A stretch of DNA of 64,000 nucleotides from Chiua virens (GCA_019787685.1 JAHNUO010000012.1:1550001-1614000), one strand, 5' to 3'; positions 20,380 through 32,395 are shown, counted from the stretch's first letter. Made by a program: numbers and translations. Notes: generated by a model not told the origin, from the sequence alone.

Positions 20380-23300
20380 TTAGTCTGTAGTAGAATGCGC
20401 CCGCAGGTACTTCTTCCACCCTGGATACTTGACATCGTCGAGTTTGACCAGAGGGTTGCAGATGCCTAAGAGCTCCGGCGGTACTCCCGCTTCTTTGCAC
20501 AATTCTATGGTTCGTGCAAAATACCGGTCGGAATCTGGTCCGTGATCGAGAAGGATCTCAATTTCTCCCAGGGCCCTCATGCAGAAGGTCTTGATTTCCA
20601 ACTCATCATACGCCTCGCAGTCCACAATAACATCAGAAAAGAATCTATGTGCTTTAGAGTAGTCTTCCGCGTACAGTTCATTTAGGCCTTGAATACAGAG
20701 CATCCACAGAAAATCACTTGATGAGGGAGTGGCTATCGCGCCGATAGTCTCCAGACAGAACTGCAGGAGAGACCGAGCTAGTTCATGATTTCCCAAAACA
20801 GAGACAACTGCTGACTTGTATCTGAGAGCCACCAGTGTGAGATGAAGGTCACTGGACGCCGTTGCGATGTCCAATGCTTCGCTGAGTAATTCTATTGCCC
20901 TCTCGAATCTATGTTGCAGAAATGCAGCTTCCGCTAGAGTAGAAAGGATCATCCATTGATCCCACGCTTTGGATGACATGTAAACTGGACGTAAGTCTTC
21001 AAGGATCTTTTCAACTTCTTCCGGTGAGTTATAGCCATAGAACATTCTCGTTGCCCAGTGACGTGTACGGGACTGCAAACCACGAAATTTATCGTCCATT
21101 GAGCCCAAGAACAGCTTCTCAGGGGATTCGGATGATATTTGCGCCGTGGCCTGATCAAGGATATAATATGACTCTGCCTTGTCTGCGTCATCCACATGTT
21201 GCCAAGTGGAGGACTGTAAGAGATCCCGTAGAAGTCTTTGTACATGCAGAAGGTGGCCCCGCTCCATATATGTCAGAGCCGCATTCGTAGTGCAAAGCGC
21301 AGCCACGTCGTGATTTTCGACAGCGACAAATAGTGCAGCCGCGGCCAAATAAAACATACCCGCTGACAAGAAGTTTGAGAGTTGGTAATAGAGACTCCCG
21401 AGAGCTTCTAGGCACCATCCCTTCGATCTTTGTTCGGGGATGGATACCTCAGGAAGTGAAGAAAGGATGGAACCGAGCAACGTAGGTCGCAACTTGTGGG
21501 TCTCGAGGCCATTTAGAAATCGCGAGCAGGCAAAGCTGCTGTACTCCATGTCGCCGAGAGAGTTCGAGAAGCTAGAAGCGAGGAGATGTTCAATATTGGT
21601 ATGGTCTGAGATGAGAAGATCTGCATGGGAATCCCTCTCCTTGGATATCTTTTCAAGTGAGCTGTAGTACATGTCGCGAATATCCCCAAGGAGATCAAGG
21701 CCTGCATTCGGGAAGGTGTCGAGAAGATATAGACGAACAGGCGCCAGTGTCGTCAAAAACGGACCAGAGTGATAAACCAACGACATTCTGCATAGCGTAT
21801 CCATGAGCATTGATATATCTGGGATGGACGGAAATAGGCGCTCGAGATGGTTCTCGTTGGTCCCTTGAGGTAGGAAGGCCACTGTCCAGAGCACATGAAG
21901 AGCGTGATCACCAAGTGCCTTGACCGACGGAGAGTCCAAAGATAAGGCGATCGTGAAGGCGAGATTCTCCTTCTTGCGTCCTTTCCATAATAACCCACTC
22001 TTCTGCGTGTTCCACCTGTCCAGGAGTATTTTGCCAGCCCATCGATTTGTTACTGCGGTGTAGGCGAGGATATGGATGGATAACGGATGAAAGTCGAGGG
22101 CATCCAACAGCGTATCGATATCATCATCGGAGATTCCTCTGTCGGGATAGATACTCCGGAAATACAATCTCGCGGGTGCTCTCTCAAGCGACGGCACCTC
22201 CACTACAGTCCATCGCACGTTACGGGCATTATCGCTTGTTCGGGATGTCAGGATGACAGTGACTCCCTCCGTGTTTGCGACTTCGGTCACAAACGACGCT
22301 ATCTGCGACGCCGCGTCTTCATTGGCTGCATCCTCAAATGTCTCGGCGTTGTCGAGGACAATGAGCACGGGGGATGAGCCAAGACTGGCTTTCACCTGGC
22401 GCGCACTTTCGGTGCCGAACAGCGGAAGGCCCAGCACACCTGCGATCCGATCGATAAATGTGCCCAACGTTATGGTCCTAGGGTCCATCCCGTCAAATGG
22501 AACGAAAAATCGTCTAGAATAACGTCTCTTGATGTCTTCGTCATTGATAAGCGCCTTGGCTATGCAGCTCTTCCCAATACCACCCGTCCCAACTAATACG
22601 ACGTCTTGCTCACGAAGTAGAGCATCTTTGACCATGGAAAAAAGAGTTTCGCGACCGAAGAACATGGCCGGAGGTGGCGGTGGTGGCTCAGGGATTAAGC
22701 TGTAATGTATCGTCAGTCGAGGATCGTCACAGCAAGACGGTCTCACTTTGGGATCTCTTTCCGCATCATGAAATCGTACATTTGCTCGAGACGAATACTA
22801 CCAACGATATTCAACCGCGTCTGTTGGAAGATTGAGCTCGAAACTGTATCAAGGTCACAAACGTGCTCGACGCACGCTGAATAATAGAAGGGTCATGCTC
22901 AGATCGGTCGACCATGAAGTGATCTCTTTCGACTGGAGACTCGCAGTTAAGAACTTGCGGGCACGGTGGTGCTGCAAGGCTCTCTCCACCCGTAGATATA
23001 GGTCATCTATCGAACTGTATGTCTGATGAGCCAAATGGAACGAGTCTTGTATGAAAATGTGGGACATACGACTTGAGATCGTGGAGGGCGTCACGGAGCA
23101 CATCGCTCATTCGATCCATCGAAATGCCTTTCGTCGCCTGCGCTAAGGTAGAACAGATTTTCCAGCACTTCTGTCTGAGATCTATCAAGTCATCCTCGTT
23201 CTTCAAGCTTTGCTGAAACAAGAGGAGATTCGTGTGAGCTAGAACTGATGAGAAAACGAAACAGAAACAAACCTCCAAGAGGGAGAGTATCTTCGTAATA

Positions 23301-23503
23301 CCGGTCAGGATGCTCTTGGCTATCGTAATAGGAATCAAGTCGTTTATGGTTTGAATGGTTTGTATTGTGAGATTGAGGGTATTGACCGCATCCTGTCGCT
23401 GAAACGTTGGTACGCCTGGTGTCTGACCGCTAGTAGCTATGGATGTTTCGCCACGATCGGGAGATTTCTCTGAAGGTCTCGAGAAAGGGATCCGAAACTT
23501 CAT
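20380..23503 (-). CDS. NLR2: helical domain - NB - TPR-like STAND protein
   Basis: Same five-exon plan as NLR1: 23503-23273, 23212-23070, 23014-22876, 22820-22747 and 22699-20380, giving 968 aa. P-loop GTGGIGKS, Walker B PVLIVLDNAE, the PEPPPPPP hinge and the HPLSIHILAY motif are all intact. The helical N-terminal domain, the NB domain and the last ~100 residues are almost the same as in NLR1. The block from about residue 585 to 830 differs strongly (for example MERGHLLHVQRLLRDLLQ against SERGRYSQVRRLLEDLIS). That is the region expected to read the ligand. The frame is open throughout, so this is a likely working paralogue. It lies back-to-back with BEACH pseudogene B. Confidence 0.87.
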
Positions 23504-24361
23504 ATCGCGAAGTGAAGCGGTCGAAGGATAGACTTGGATGAACGAGTGGGAGGGCCAAGTGGATCAGCAATGATTGAAACGGAGAATCAATCAACACCCT
23601 GCCCTCGGGCATGCTGTGCAGCTGAACATGAGAAAGAGAATTCGCCCCAGAATTCTCACACTGGCAGCATCATAAGAGTCACGCCAGCTCCACCTTGTAA
23701 TGCTTCGCGCTTTGGTTTTGCATCACGGAAGATCTCACCATTTCGTGCATAAAACATGCTATATAGAAGCGAACCAGTTGCTGGATCAACGTGACCGAGG
23801 ATGAGAGATTCAGACGGGTCGTCGGGTCCGAGTCCTGAAACTTGCTTCGATGATACGAGCAAATCAATTTCTACAATTTAAACCATACTCGATTATCCTG
23901 AGACGTGGGGTGTGTTTGAGTTACGGAGTGTCGGAGAGCACGGGTGGAAGAACGGAAGTCTAGGAGTGTTGCCATGGACGAGTCGGCGTGGAGGCTAGTG
24001 ACAAAGCGTCGGTCTGAGGGAATTTGAAAATGTGTTGCTCGTACTGGTACCAGAAGCCGAGTAATGCGGCTGCACTTGAATATTGAATCTCCAGATTCCG
24101 GTGGTGGAGAGGAATACCTGCAGCAAAGGATTTGGTCAGGCGACGTATCCATCACTTCAAGTGTAGATTGCGAACAATAAAAGTTCAAGGAGCCGGCTCA
24201 TGCAAGTCGAATCAAGTCACTGCGGTGCCAGTGGAGACGGTTAACAGGACTACTAGGTTACTGTTTGAATGCAAAGCGCATAGCATACACTGATATACAT
24301 ACAAGTCATGCAACTTCTAAAGCATACGGGTACAAGAAAGCGAAATTACTGGAAACACGGC
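23504..24361. repeat. Spacer S2 between NLR2 and short NB pseudogene (copy at 30170-30801)
   Basis: No intact gene. Bases ~23580-24000 match 30200-30640, and bases ~24235-24361 match 30680-30801. The copies are very similar but carry small indels; the segment 24010-24230 has no counterpart in the second copy. The NLR2 promoter should lie at the left end. Short ORFs in the region differ between copies and are not conserved as proteins. Confidence 0.7.
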
Positions 24362-25149
24362 CTAATATCCCGACTCCCAATTTCCCTTGAAGAACTCACC
24401 CGGGTTCGAGCGCCATCTCTCCATGAGGTCTTTTCCTGTCCATCGACACTCTTCCGCAGGGTAAGCTAGCGCTCCAATGAATGATGGGTGGAAGCCAATG
24501 TCGACCAGTAGTGAATCGATATCATCGTCACTGATTTTTCCTTTAAATATGGTCCTGAAGTATCGCCTTGCGGGCACTTTTTCAAGTTTGGGGATGTCGA
24601 ATGGGGTCCAGGGAACGTAGCGTGCAACATCGCGTATTTGAGATGTCAGGAGGATTCTCACTTCTGGAATGTTTACAATTTCAGCAAAGAACGTAGCTAT
24701 CCGCGCTGCCTCGTCTTGATTGTCTGCAACTTCGATTTTCTCCCCATTATCAAGAACGATGAGCACCGGAGATTCCGCCAATTTTGCTTTTACCTGGCGC
24801 CGACTGTCGTTGCCCAGGATAGGTATTCCGAGTAGTCATCAGCAAATCGGTCGATGAAGGCACCCAACGTCAGCGTTCCAGGATTCGTTCGACCAAGCTT
24901 GACATGGAAGCGTCTCTCATAACGCTTCCTAATTTCCTCGTCATTAGATACAGCTTTGGCTATGCACGTCTTGCCGATACCAGCCGGCCCAATCAAGACG
25001 ACGTCTTCGTCATGAAGTAAGGCATCTTTGATCTGAGCATGCAAAGCTTCACGACCAAAGTACATTCCTGGAGGGACTGGTGGAATGTCCGGAATCCGGC
25101 TGTAATATAGTCAGCTGAGAACTGCGAGGGAAATAAAATATCCCTCACT
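24362..25149 (-). pseudogene. Short NB protein, broken copy (D)
   Basis: This is a near-identical copy of the NB exon at 30802-31537. Two extra bases in TCCGAGTAGTCATCAGC (near 24833; the intact copy has TCCGAGTACATCAGC) shift the frame inside the NB domain. They split it into 91- and 139-residue pieces. P-loop GPAGIGKT and Walker B SPVLIVLDNGE survive on opposite sides of the shift. Exons 1-3 and most of exon 4 are missing: homology to the intact copy stops at about 25172, inside exon 4 (GTTGCTGCATCA). From there the sequence continues as a piece of NLR exon 1. Confidence 0.88.
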
Positions 25150-25180
25150 TTACAGTCCCGGGTTGCTGCATCAGTCGCTG

Positions 25181-25269
25181 CCTGATGTCTGACCGCTAGT
25201 AGCTATGGACGTTTCGCCACGATCGGGAGTATTCTCTGAAGGTCTCGAGAAAGGGATCCGAAACTTCAT
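25181..25269 (-). pseudogene. Stub of NLR exon 1 joined to the short NB pseudogene
   Basis: On the minus strand from an ATG at 25269, it encodes the NLR start (MKFRIPFSRPSEN ... GETSIATSGQ) and then runs out into the broken NB gene at about 25175. The rest of exon 1 and the following NLR exons are absent. With the S1 spacer to its right, it marks where a copy of an NLR 5' end was pasted onto the short NB gene by recombination. Whether a chimeric transcript is made cannot be told from sequence. Confidence 0.8.
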
Positions 25270-25309
25270 GTCGCGAAGTGAAGCGGTTCGAAGGATGTAC
25301 GAGTTGGGA

Positions 25310-25715
25310 GGGCCAAGTGGATCAGCAATGATTGAAACGGAGAATCAATCAGAACTTCAGACGCTATGAACAGAATGTTTAGCCGGGCCTGAGTCATGCT
25401 GTGCAGCTCAGACTGGACATCGTCGAGAAATCGACCCTTCTCAGAATCATGATAGGCTATGTCCTTTGAATGTGGATCGCGGGGAGCGGCCTCAGCCAGT
25501 AACTCGATGACCGTAAGAACCTAAGGTCAGTAATGAATCAGTATTTCACACCTAAAACATGCTATATAGAAGCAAACTCAAACGAACATATCAACTTAGA
25601 TTGCATCCAGTTGTTGCGCCAGCATGATGCAAAACTAAGAGATTCAGAGGGGTCCCTGAGTCTGATGCCTGAAGGAAACTTGTTTCAATAGTATGAACCA
25701 AGTTTACATGACCTA
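25310..25715. repeat. Second copy of NLR spacer S1
   Basis: Nearly identical to about 17500-17890, including GATAGGCTATGTCCTTTGAA and TGAAGGAAACTTGTTTCAAT. It carries the presumed NLR promoter but leads only into the exon 1 stub, so it is a promoter without its gene. It runs directly into BEACH fragment C. Confidence 0.75.
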
Positions 25716-26870
25716 GAAATCTTCTTCAGAGACAGCCAACTCGGAACGCTGCCAGTGACTCGGTTGGCCGTATTTCTGGATGGCGCACACTGGCATCGTC
25801 ATGACACGTCACAGAGGCTACAAGTCGTTATTGTGCGACATTCAATTCATGAACACGTATCGACGCTTGGCTTGCCAGTGGTATTACGAGAGATAAGCAT
25901 AGCAATGCCCAAGGGCAGGGGAAGGGCGTCGCTCACTGCTAACGACAGTGGACGCGGAGCTTCGTGAGTCGTTGCCTATACCAAACTCTTTTCATTTGTG
26001 CTTGAAGGGGTTGGAGAGTCGCTACGTCAGCGAGAATCTTCTAGCTTGGATCGATCTCATACGGGGCTGCAAACAACGCGACGTGGATTCATTCAACATG
26101 TTCCACCCATTGAGCTACGAGGAAGCAATAGGTTGGTCTGTCCCAAAGTTTTAAAGATAATCATAACCTAGACAAGACACGGACCCTCTCAAACGAGAAG
26201 CGACAATCAGAATCATTCACAACTGTGATTAGCTCAGGACCTGCGGGGAATCCTCAGCCTCCCGGTGCAATCTTCCCGAGGAGTGCCAGAGGATGCCTTA
26301 GCGTCGACAAGGGACCCTCGACCACCAAAAATCAAGATATCCATCGTCCATGTATTTCGTGATCAAAACTATCATGCGATGTCGTATTTTTTTTCGATCT
26401 TGCAAGGGGAATGGGTTCACTGCATCATCCTATACTCACGAGCTCGTAGTGGTTGTCGATGGACCTGTCACATGTACCGTATAGGACGGTGGCGGCAAGG
26501 TAATACATATGGCGGACGATCTGTCATATGCGATTTCCCCGTTCCACATACTGGGACATCGCTGCATACATCTTCAGGTTGCCTGCCACTTTTGGCGTCA
26601 CTAGTGATCGATGGCCAAGATAACTCCATAGTGGGCGTTAACATGCGTCGTCTCTTCTGGCCGCAGATGCTAACCTCTGCATTAGAGCAATAGGACACCC
26701 TTGCGACTGAATTGGATGATCAATTATCCTTAGTGAGTATGCTTATACTACTCACGCGACTCTCACTCGCCATTCGCAGGACGTGTTTCCACTTGAACAA
26801 CCTTGAAGAATACCAGGCGTCACAATTGATTTTGTCACTGCAGTCGTGCGGATTTCCCAAGGAATAGTTG
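25716..26870 (+). pseudogene. BEACH gene fragment, copy C (dead)
   Basis: A shorter relative of copy B. It keeps a PH-BEACH piece (QVVIVRHSIHEHVSTLGL), then jumps at about 25946 to the late BEACH stretch ([20 protein letters not shown]). After that come the linker and the 3' flank. It shares with copy B exactly the same junction that removes the WD repeats (ATATGGCGGA joined to CGATCTGTCATATGCG). The extra internal deletion and several short insertions (for example GCCAGTGACTC near 25751) are its own. It is non-coding. Confidence 0.85.
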
Positions 26871-27026
26871 AAATAATGACAGTGTAGCTAGTATGACGTA
26901 CTCCACTCGAAGGAGCGTACACAAAGATGAAAGGGTTTATAGCGATCATGGCCACGGCGTCTGAGAAATCTGTAAGTCTGTAGTCCGGATATATTTCAAA
27001 GGAAAACGAGCCTGACAGATCTGGAA

Positions 27027-30000
27027 TTAGTCGGTAGTAGAATGTTCCCGCAGGTACTTCTTCCACCCTGGATACTTGTCGTCGTCGAGTTTGACCAAAG
27101 GGTCGCAGATGCCTAAGAGCTCCGGCGGTACTCCCGCTTGTTTGCACAATTCTATGGTTCGTGCAAAATACCAGTCAGAATCTGGTCCGTGATCGAGAAG
27201 GATCTCAATTTCTCCCAGGGCCCTCATGCAGAAGGTCTTGATTTCCAGCTCATCATAAGCCTCGCAGTCCACGATGACGTCAGAGAAGAATTTATGTGCT
27301 TTAGAGTAGTCTTCCGTGTACAGCTCATTTCGGCCTTGAACGTAGAGCATCCACAAAAAATCACTTGATGATGGAGTGGCTATCACGCCGAGAGTATCGA
27401 TACTGTACTGCAGAAGGGACCGGGCCAGTTCATGATTACCCAGCACAGAGGCAAGGGCTGCCTTGTATCTGAGAGCCACCAGCGTGAGTTGAAGGTCACC
27501 GGTCCCCGTTGCGGTGTCCAATGCTTCGCTGAGTAATTCTATTGCCCTCTCGAATCTATGTTGCAGGAATGCAGCTTCCGCTAGAGTTGAAAGGACTGTC
27601 CATTGATCCCACCATATGCAAGCTGGACGTAAGTCTTCAAGGATCTTTTCAACTTCATCCGGTGAGTTGCAGCCATAGAGCATTCTCGTTTCCCAGTGAC
27701 GTATACGGCACTGCAAACCACGAGATTCATCGTCCATTGAGCGCGAGAACAGCTTCTCAGGGCATTCGGATGATATATGCGACGTAGACCGATCAAGGAT
27801 ATAATACGCCTCTAGCTTGTCCGCGTCATCCACATGTTGCCAAGTGGAGGACTGTATGAAGTCTTCTAGAAGTCTTTGTACGTGCAGAAAGTGGACCACG
27901 CCACAGATATGTCAGAGCCGCATTCGTGGTGCAAAACGCAGCCATGTGATGATCTTCGACAGCGCAAAAGAGTGCAGCCGCGGCCAAATAAAACGTTCCG
28001 GCTGACAAGAAGTTTGAGAGTTGAGAATAAAGACTGCCGAGACTGTGCAGGCACCATGCTTTTGACCTTTGTTCAGGGATGGATACTTCAGGAAGTGAGG
28101 AAAGGATGGAACTGAGCAAGGTAGGCCGTAACTTGTGGGTCTGGAGGCCACCGAGAAATTGCGAACAGGCAGTGCTGCTGTACTCCATGTCGCCCAGAGA
28201 GTTCGAGAAGCCGAAAGCGAACAGGTGTTCGATATTGATATGGTCTGAGATAAGAAGATCTGCGTGGGAATCCCTCTCCTTGGATATCTCACCAAGTGAG
28301 CCGTAGTACATATCGCGAATGTCTTCAAGGAGATCGAGGCCTGCATTCGGGAAGGTGTCGAGAATATATAAGCGAACAGGCGCCAGTGTCGTCAAGAACG
28401 GACCAGAGTGATAAACCAGCGACATCCTGCATAGCGTATCCATGAGCAGTGATATATCTAGGATAGACGGAAATAGGCGCTCGAGATGGTTCTCGTTGGT
28501 GCCTTGAGGTAGGAAGGCCACTGTCCAGAGTACATGAAGAGCGTGATCACCAAGCGCCTTGACCGACGGGGAGTCCAAAGATAAGGCAATCGTGAAGGCG
28601 AGATTCTCCTTCTTGCGTCCTTTCCATAATAACCCACTCTTCTGTGTGTTCCACCTGTCCAGAAGTATTTTCCCAGCCCATCGATTTGTTACCGCAGTGT
28701 AGGCGAGGATATGGATGGATAATGGATGAAAGTCGAGGGCATCCAACAGGATATCGATATCATCATCGGAGACTTCTCTGTCGGGATAGATACTCCGGAA
28801 ATACAGTCTCGCGGGTACTCTCTCGAGCGACGGCACATCCACTACAGTCCACCGCACGTTACGAGCATTATCACTTGTTCGGGATGTCAGGATGACAGTG
28901 ACTCCCTCCGTGTTTGCGACTTCGGTCACGAACGATGCTATCTGCGACGCCACGTCTTCATTGGCTGCATCCTCAAATGTCTCGGCGTTGTCGAGGACAA
29001 TGAGCACGGGGGATGAGCCTAGATTGGCTTTCACCTGGCGCGCGCTCTCAGCGCCGAACAGCGGAAGGCCCAGCACACCTGCGATCCGATCGACAAATGC
29101 GCCCAACGTTATGGTCCTAGGGTCCATCCCGTCAAATGGAACGAAAAATCGTCTAGAATAACGTCTCTTGATGTCTTCATCATTGATGAGCGCCTTGGCT
29201 ATGCAACTCTTCCCAATACCACCCGTCCCAACCAATACCACATCTTGCTCACGAAGTAGAGCATCTTTGACCACGGAAAAAAGTGTCTCGCGACCGAAGA
29301 ACATGGCCGGAGGTGGCGGTGGTGGCTCAGGGATCAAGCTGTAATATATCGTCAGTCGAGGATCGTCACAGCAAGCCAGTCTCACTTTGGAATCTCCTTC
29401 CGCATCATGAAATCGTACATCTGCTCGAGACGAATACTGCCGACAATGTTTAATCGCGTCTGTTGGAAGATTGAGCTCAAAACTGTATCAGGGTCACAAA
29501 CATGCTCGACCCACGCTGAATAATAGAAGGGTCATGCTCAGATCGGTCGACCACGCAGTGATCTCTTTCGACTGGAGACTCGCAGTGAAGAATTTGCGGG
29601 CACGGTGGTGCTGCAAGGCTCTCTCCACCCGTAGATACAGATCGTCAATCGAACTATAGGGCTGATGAGCCAAATGGAACGAGCCTTTTATGAAAATGCG
29701 GGACTTACGACCTGAGATCGTGGAGGGCGTCACGGAGCACATCGCTCATTCGATCCATCGAAATGCCTTTCGTCGCCTGTGCTAAAGTAGAACAGATTTT
29801 CCAGCACTTCTGTCTGAGATCTATCAAGTCATCCTCGTTCTTCAAGCTTTGCTGAAACGAGGGGGGATTCGTGTGAGCTAGAATTGATGAGAAAACGAAA
29901 CGGACACAAACCTCCAAGAGCGAAAGTATCTTCATAATACCGGTCAGGATGCTCTTGGCTATCGTAATAGGAATCAAGTCGTTTATGGTTTGAATGGTTT

Positions 30001-30142
30001 GAATTGTGAGATTGAGGGTATTGACCGCATCTTGTCGCTGAAACTTTGGTACGCCTGATGTCTGACCGCTAGTAGCTATGGATGTTTCGCCACGATCGGG
30101 AGTTTTCTCTGAAGGTCTCGAGAAAGGGATCCGAAACTTCAT
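27027..30142 (-). pseudogene. NLR3: NLR paralogue with a single-base frameshift
   Basis: Exons 30142-29912, 29851-29709, 29653-29515 and 29459-29386 and the start of exon 5 at 29338 match NLR1 and NLR2 exactly. The hinge, P-loop GTGGIGKS, Walker B PVLIVLDNAE and HPLSIHILAY are intact. Near 27893-27903 there is one base more than in NLR2 (CAGAAAGTGGACCACGCCAC against CAGAAGGTGGCCCCGCTCC). The frame shifts into a stop at 27826; the last ~280 codons continue in another frame to 27027. If the base is real, the product would lose the end of its TPR-like part but keep the NB and N-terminal domains. A sequencing error is the main alternative. The out-of-frame tail is otherwise well preserved, so the break is recent. 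Confidence 0.82.
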
Positions 30143-30169
30143 GTCTCGAAGTGAAGTGGCCGAAGGATA

Positions 30170-30801
30170 GACTTGGATGAACGAGTAGACGCTACCTGAA
30201 CAGAATCGTTAGGCGCCTAGGCCTCGGGCGTGCTGTGCAATTGAACATGCCAGTCCCAGAATTCTCACACTGGCAGCATCATGAGAGTCACCCCACGGGC
30301 TCCGGCGGCCTTGTAATGCTTCGCGCTTTGGTTTTGCATCACGGAAGATCCTTCGTGAACTCACCATTTCATGCATAAAACACGCTATATAGAAGCGAAC
30401 CAGTTGCTGGATCAACGTGACGGAGGATGAGAGATCTAGACGGGTCGTCGCCCGGTCCGAGTCTGAAACTTGCTTCGATGATACGAGCAAAATAATTTCT
30501 ACAATTTACGCCATACTCGATTATCCTGAGACGTGGGGTGTGTTTGAGTTACGGAGTGTCGGAGAGCGCGGGTGGAAGAACGGAAGTCTAGGAGTGTTGC
30601 CGTGGACGAGTCGGCGTGGAGGCTAGGTGACAAACATCAGTAGGCTGAGGGAATTTGGAAACGTGTTCAGTGGAGACGGTGAATAGGACTACTAGGTTAC
30701 TGTTTGAATGCAAAGCGCATAGCATACACTGATATACATACAAGTCACGCAACTTCTAAAGCATACGGGTACAAGAAAGCGAAATTACTGGAAACACAGG
30801 C
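30170..30801. repeat. Spacer S2, second copy
   Basis: Matches 23580-24361 as described there, with a shorter middle. No gene was found. The left end should hold the promoter of NLR3 and the right end the 3' flank of the short NB gene. Confidence 0.65.
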
Positions 30802-32395
30802 CTAATATCCCGACTCCCAATTTCCCTTGAAGAACTCACCCGGGTTCGAGCGCCATCTCTCCATGAGGTCTTTCCCTGTCCATCGACACTCTTCCGCAGG
30901 GTAAGCTAGCGCTCCAATGAATGATGGGTGGAAGCCAATGTCGACCAGTAGTGAATCGATATCATCGTCACTGATTTTTCCTTTAAATATGGTCCTGAAG
31001 TATCGCCTTGCGGGCACTTTTTCAAGTTTGGGGATGTCGAATGGGGTCCAGGGAACGTAGCGTGCAACATCGCGTATTTGAGATGTCAGGAGGATTCTCA
31101 CTTCTGGAATGTTTACAATTTCAGCAAAGAACGTAGCTATCCGCGCTGCCTCGTCTTGATTGTCTGCAACTTCGATTTTCTCCCCATTATCAAGAACGAT
31201 GAGCACCGGAGATTCCGCCAATTTTGCTTTTACCTGGCGCCGACTGTCGTTGCCCAGGATAGGTATTCCGAGTACATCAGCAAATCGGTCGATGAAGGCA
31301 CCCAACGTCAGCGTTCCAGGATTCGTTCGACCAAGCTTGACATGGAAGCGTCTCTCATAACGCTTCCTAATCTCTTCGTCATTAGATACAGCTTTGGCTA
31401 TACACGTCTTGCCGATACCAGCTGGCCCAATCAAGACGACGTCTTCGTCACGAAGTAAGGCGTCTTTGATCTGAGCATGCAAGGCTTCACGACCAAAGTA
31501 CATTCCTGGAGGGACTGGTGGAATGTCCGGAATCCGGCTGTAAGATAGTTAGCTGAGAACTGCGAGGAAAATAAAATATCCCTCACTTTACAATCCCGGG
31601 TTGCTGCATCATATGGTAGATGTGATCGAGGCGAATGCTGGCAATGATCTGCATCTTGGCCTGTTTGACAAAGTCGGCTGAAATGAGCGTAATATAACAG
31701 CGACCGACGTACAGTAAACGACAAAAGAATGGTAGCAAGGATACCTGACCATCTGGTGATCTGCTTTTCTTCATAAGCCGGGGTAAAGAGCTTCCGTGCA
31801 AAGCGGGGCCGCATGGCACCATGTACGCGCGAATGAAGATTATCAATCGAACTAATTCGATCTCGGGTTAGCAGCGGCATGATATGCAAGTGCAGGACGT
31901 ACGACTTGATTGACCACAGGGCGTCTCTTAGTGCATCGCTCATCTGATCTGGGGTAAGGCCAATAGTGCCTTGCGTCATAGTGTTGCAGATGTCCTGACA
32001 TTTCCGTATGAGATCCTTGAAATCGTTCTCATTTTCCAAGGTATTCTGGAAGGGAATTATAACATCGCATTTCGGAGCAGACAAGACGCGGAACAGACCT
32101 CTAAGAGCGAACGAATTCTCAAGATTGAATTGAGGATATTTTGGTCGATTTCGATAGGGATCAAGTTATTGATTGCTTCGATTGTCTGGATCATGAGATC
32201 AAGGGAATTTGCCACATCTTGTCGCCGGATAGCCATGGTAAATTGCTTGCCCTTCGGCGGTTCCTCCTCCCCCTCGGAAGCATTCTCGAGAACCCTTTCT
32301 GAAACTTTTTCTGAGGATTTCTGCTGTGATATTCTCAGCATGCCTGCGATGTGTGGCGCATGACTCACCTTTGTTTTAGACCGGAACCACGTCAT
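30802..32395 (-). CDS. Short NB protein: helical domain plus NB, no repeat domain
   Basis: Five exons (32395-32099, 32045-31903, 31851-31713, 31660-31587, 31537-30802) give 462 aa. Exons 2-4 have the same lengths as in the NLRs (143, 139, 74 bp), so the genes share ancestry. The N-terminal helical domain (LMIQTIEAINNLIPIEI; SDALRDALWSIKS; VHGAMRPRFARKLF) leads through a short proline hinge to an NB domain. That domain has P-loop GPAGIGKT, SPVLIVLDNGE, ILLTSQIRD and a variant HPSFIGALAY. It stops at GNWESGY, just where the NLRs continue into the second half of the STAND module, so no TPR part is present. It could be a helper, a regulator that co-assembles with the long NLRs, or a fixed truncation. 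Confidence 0.82.
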
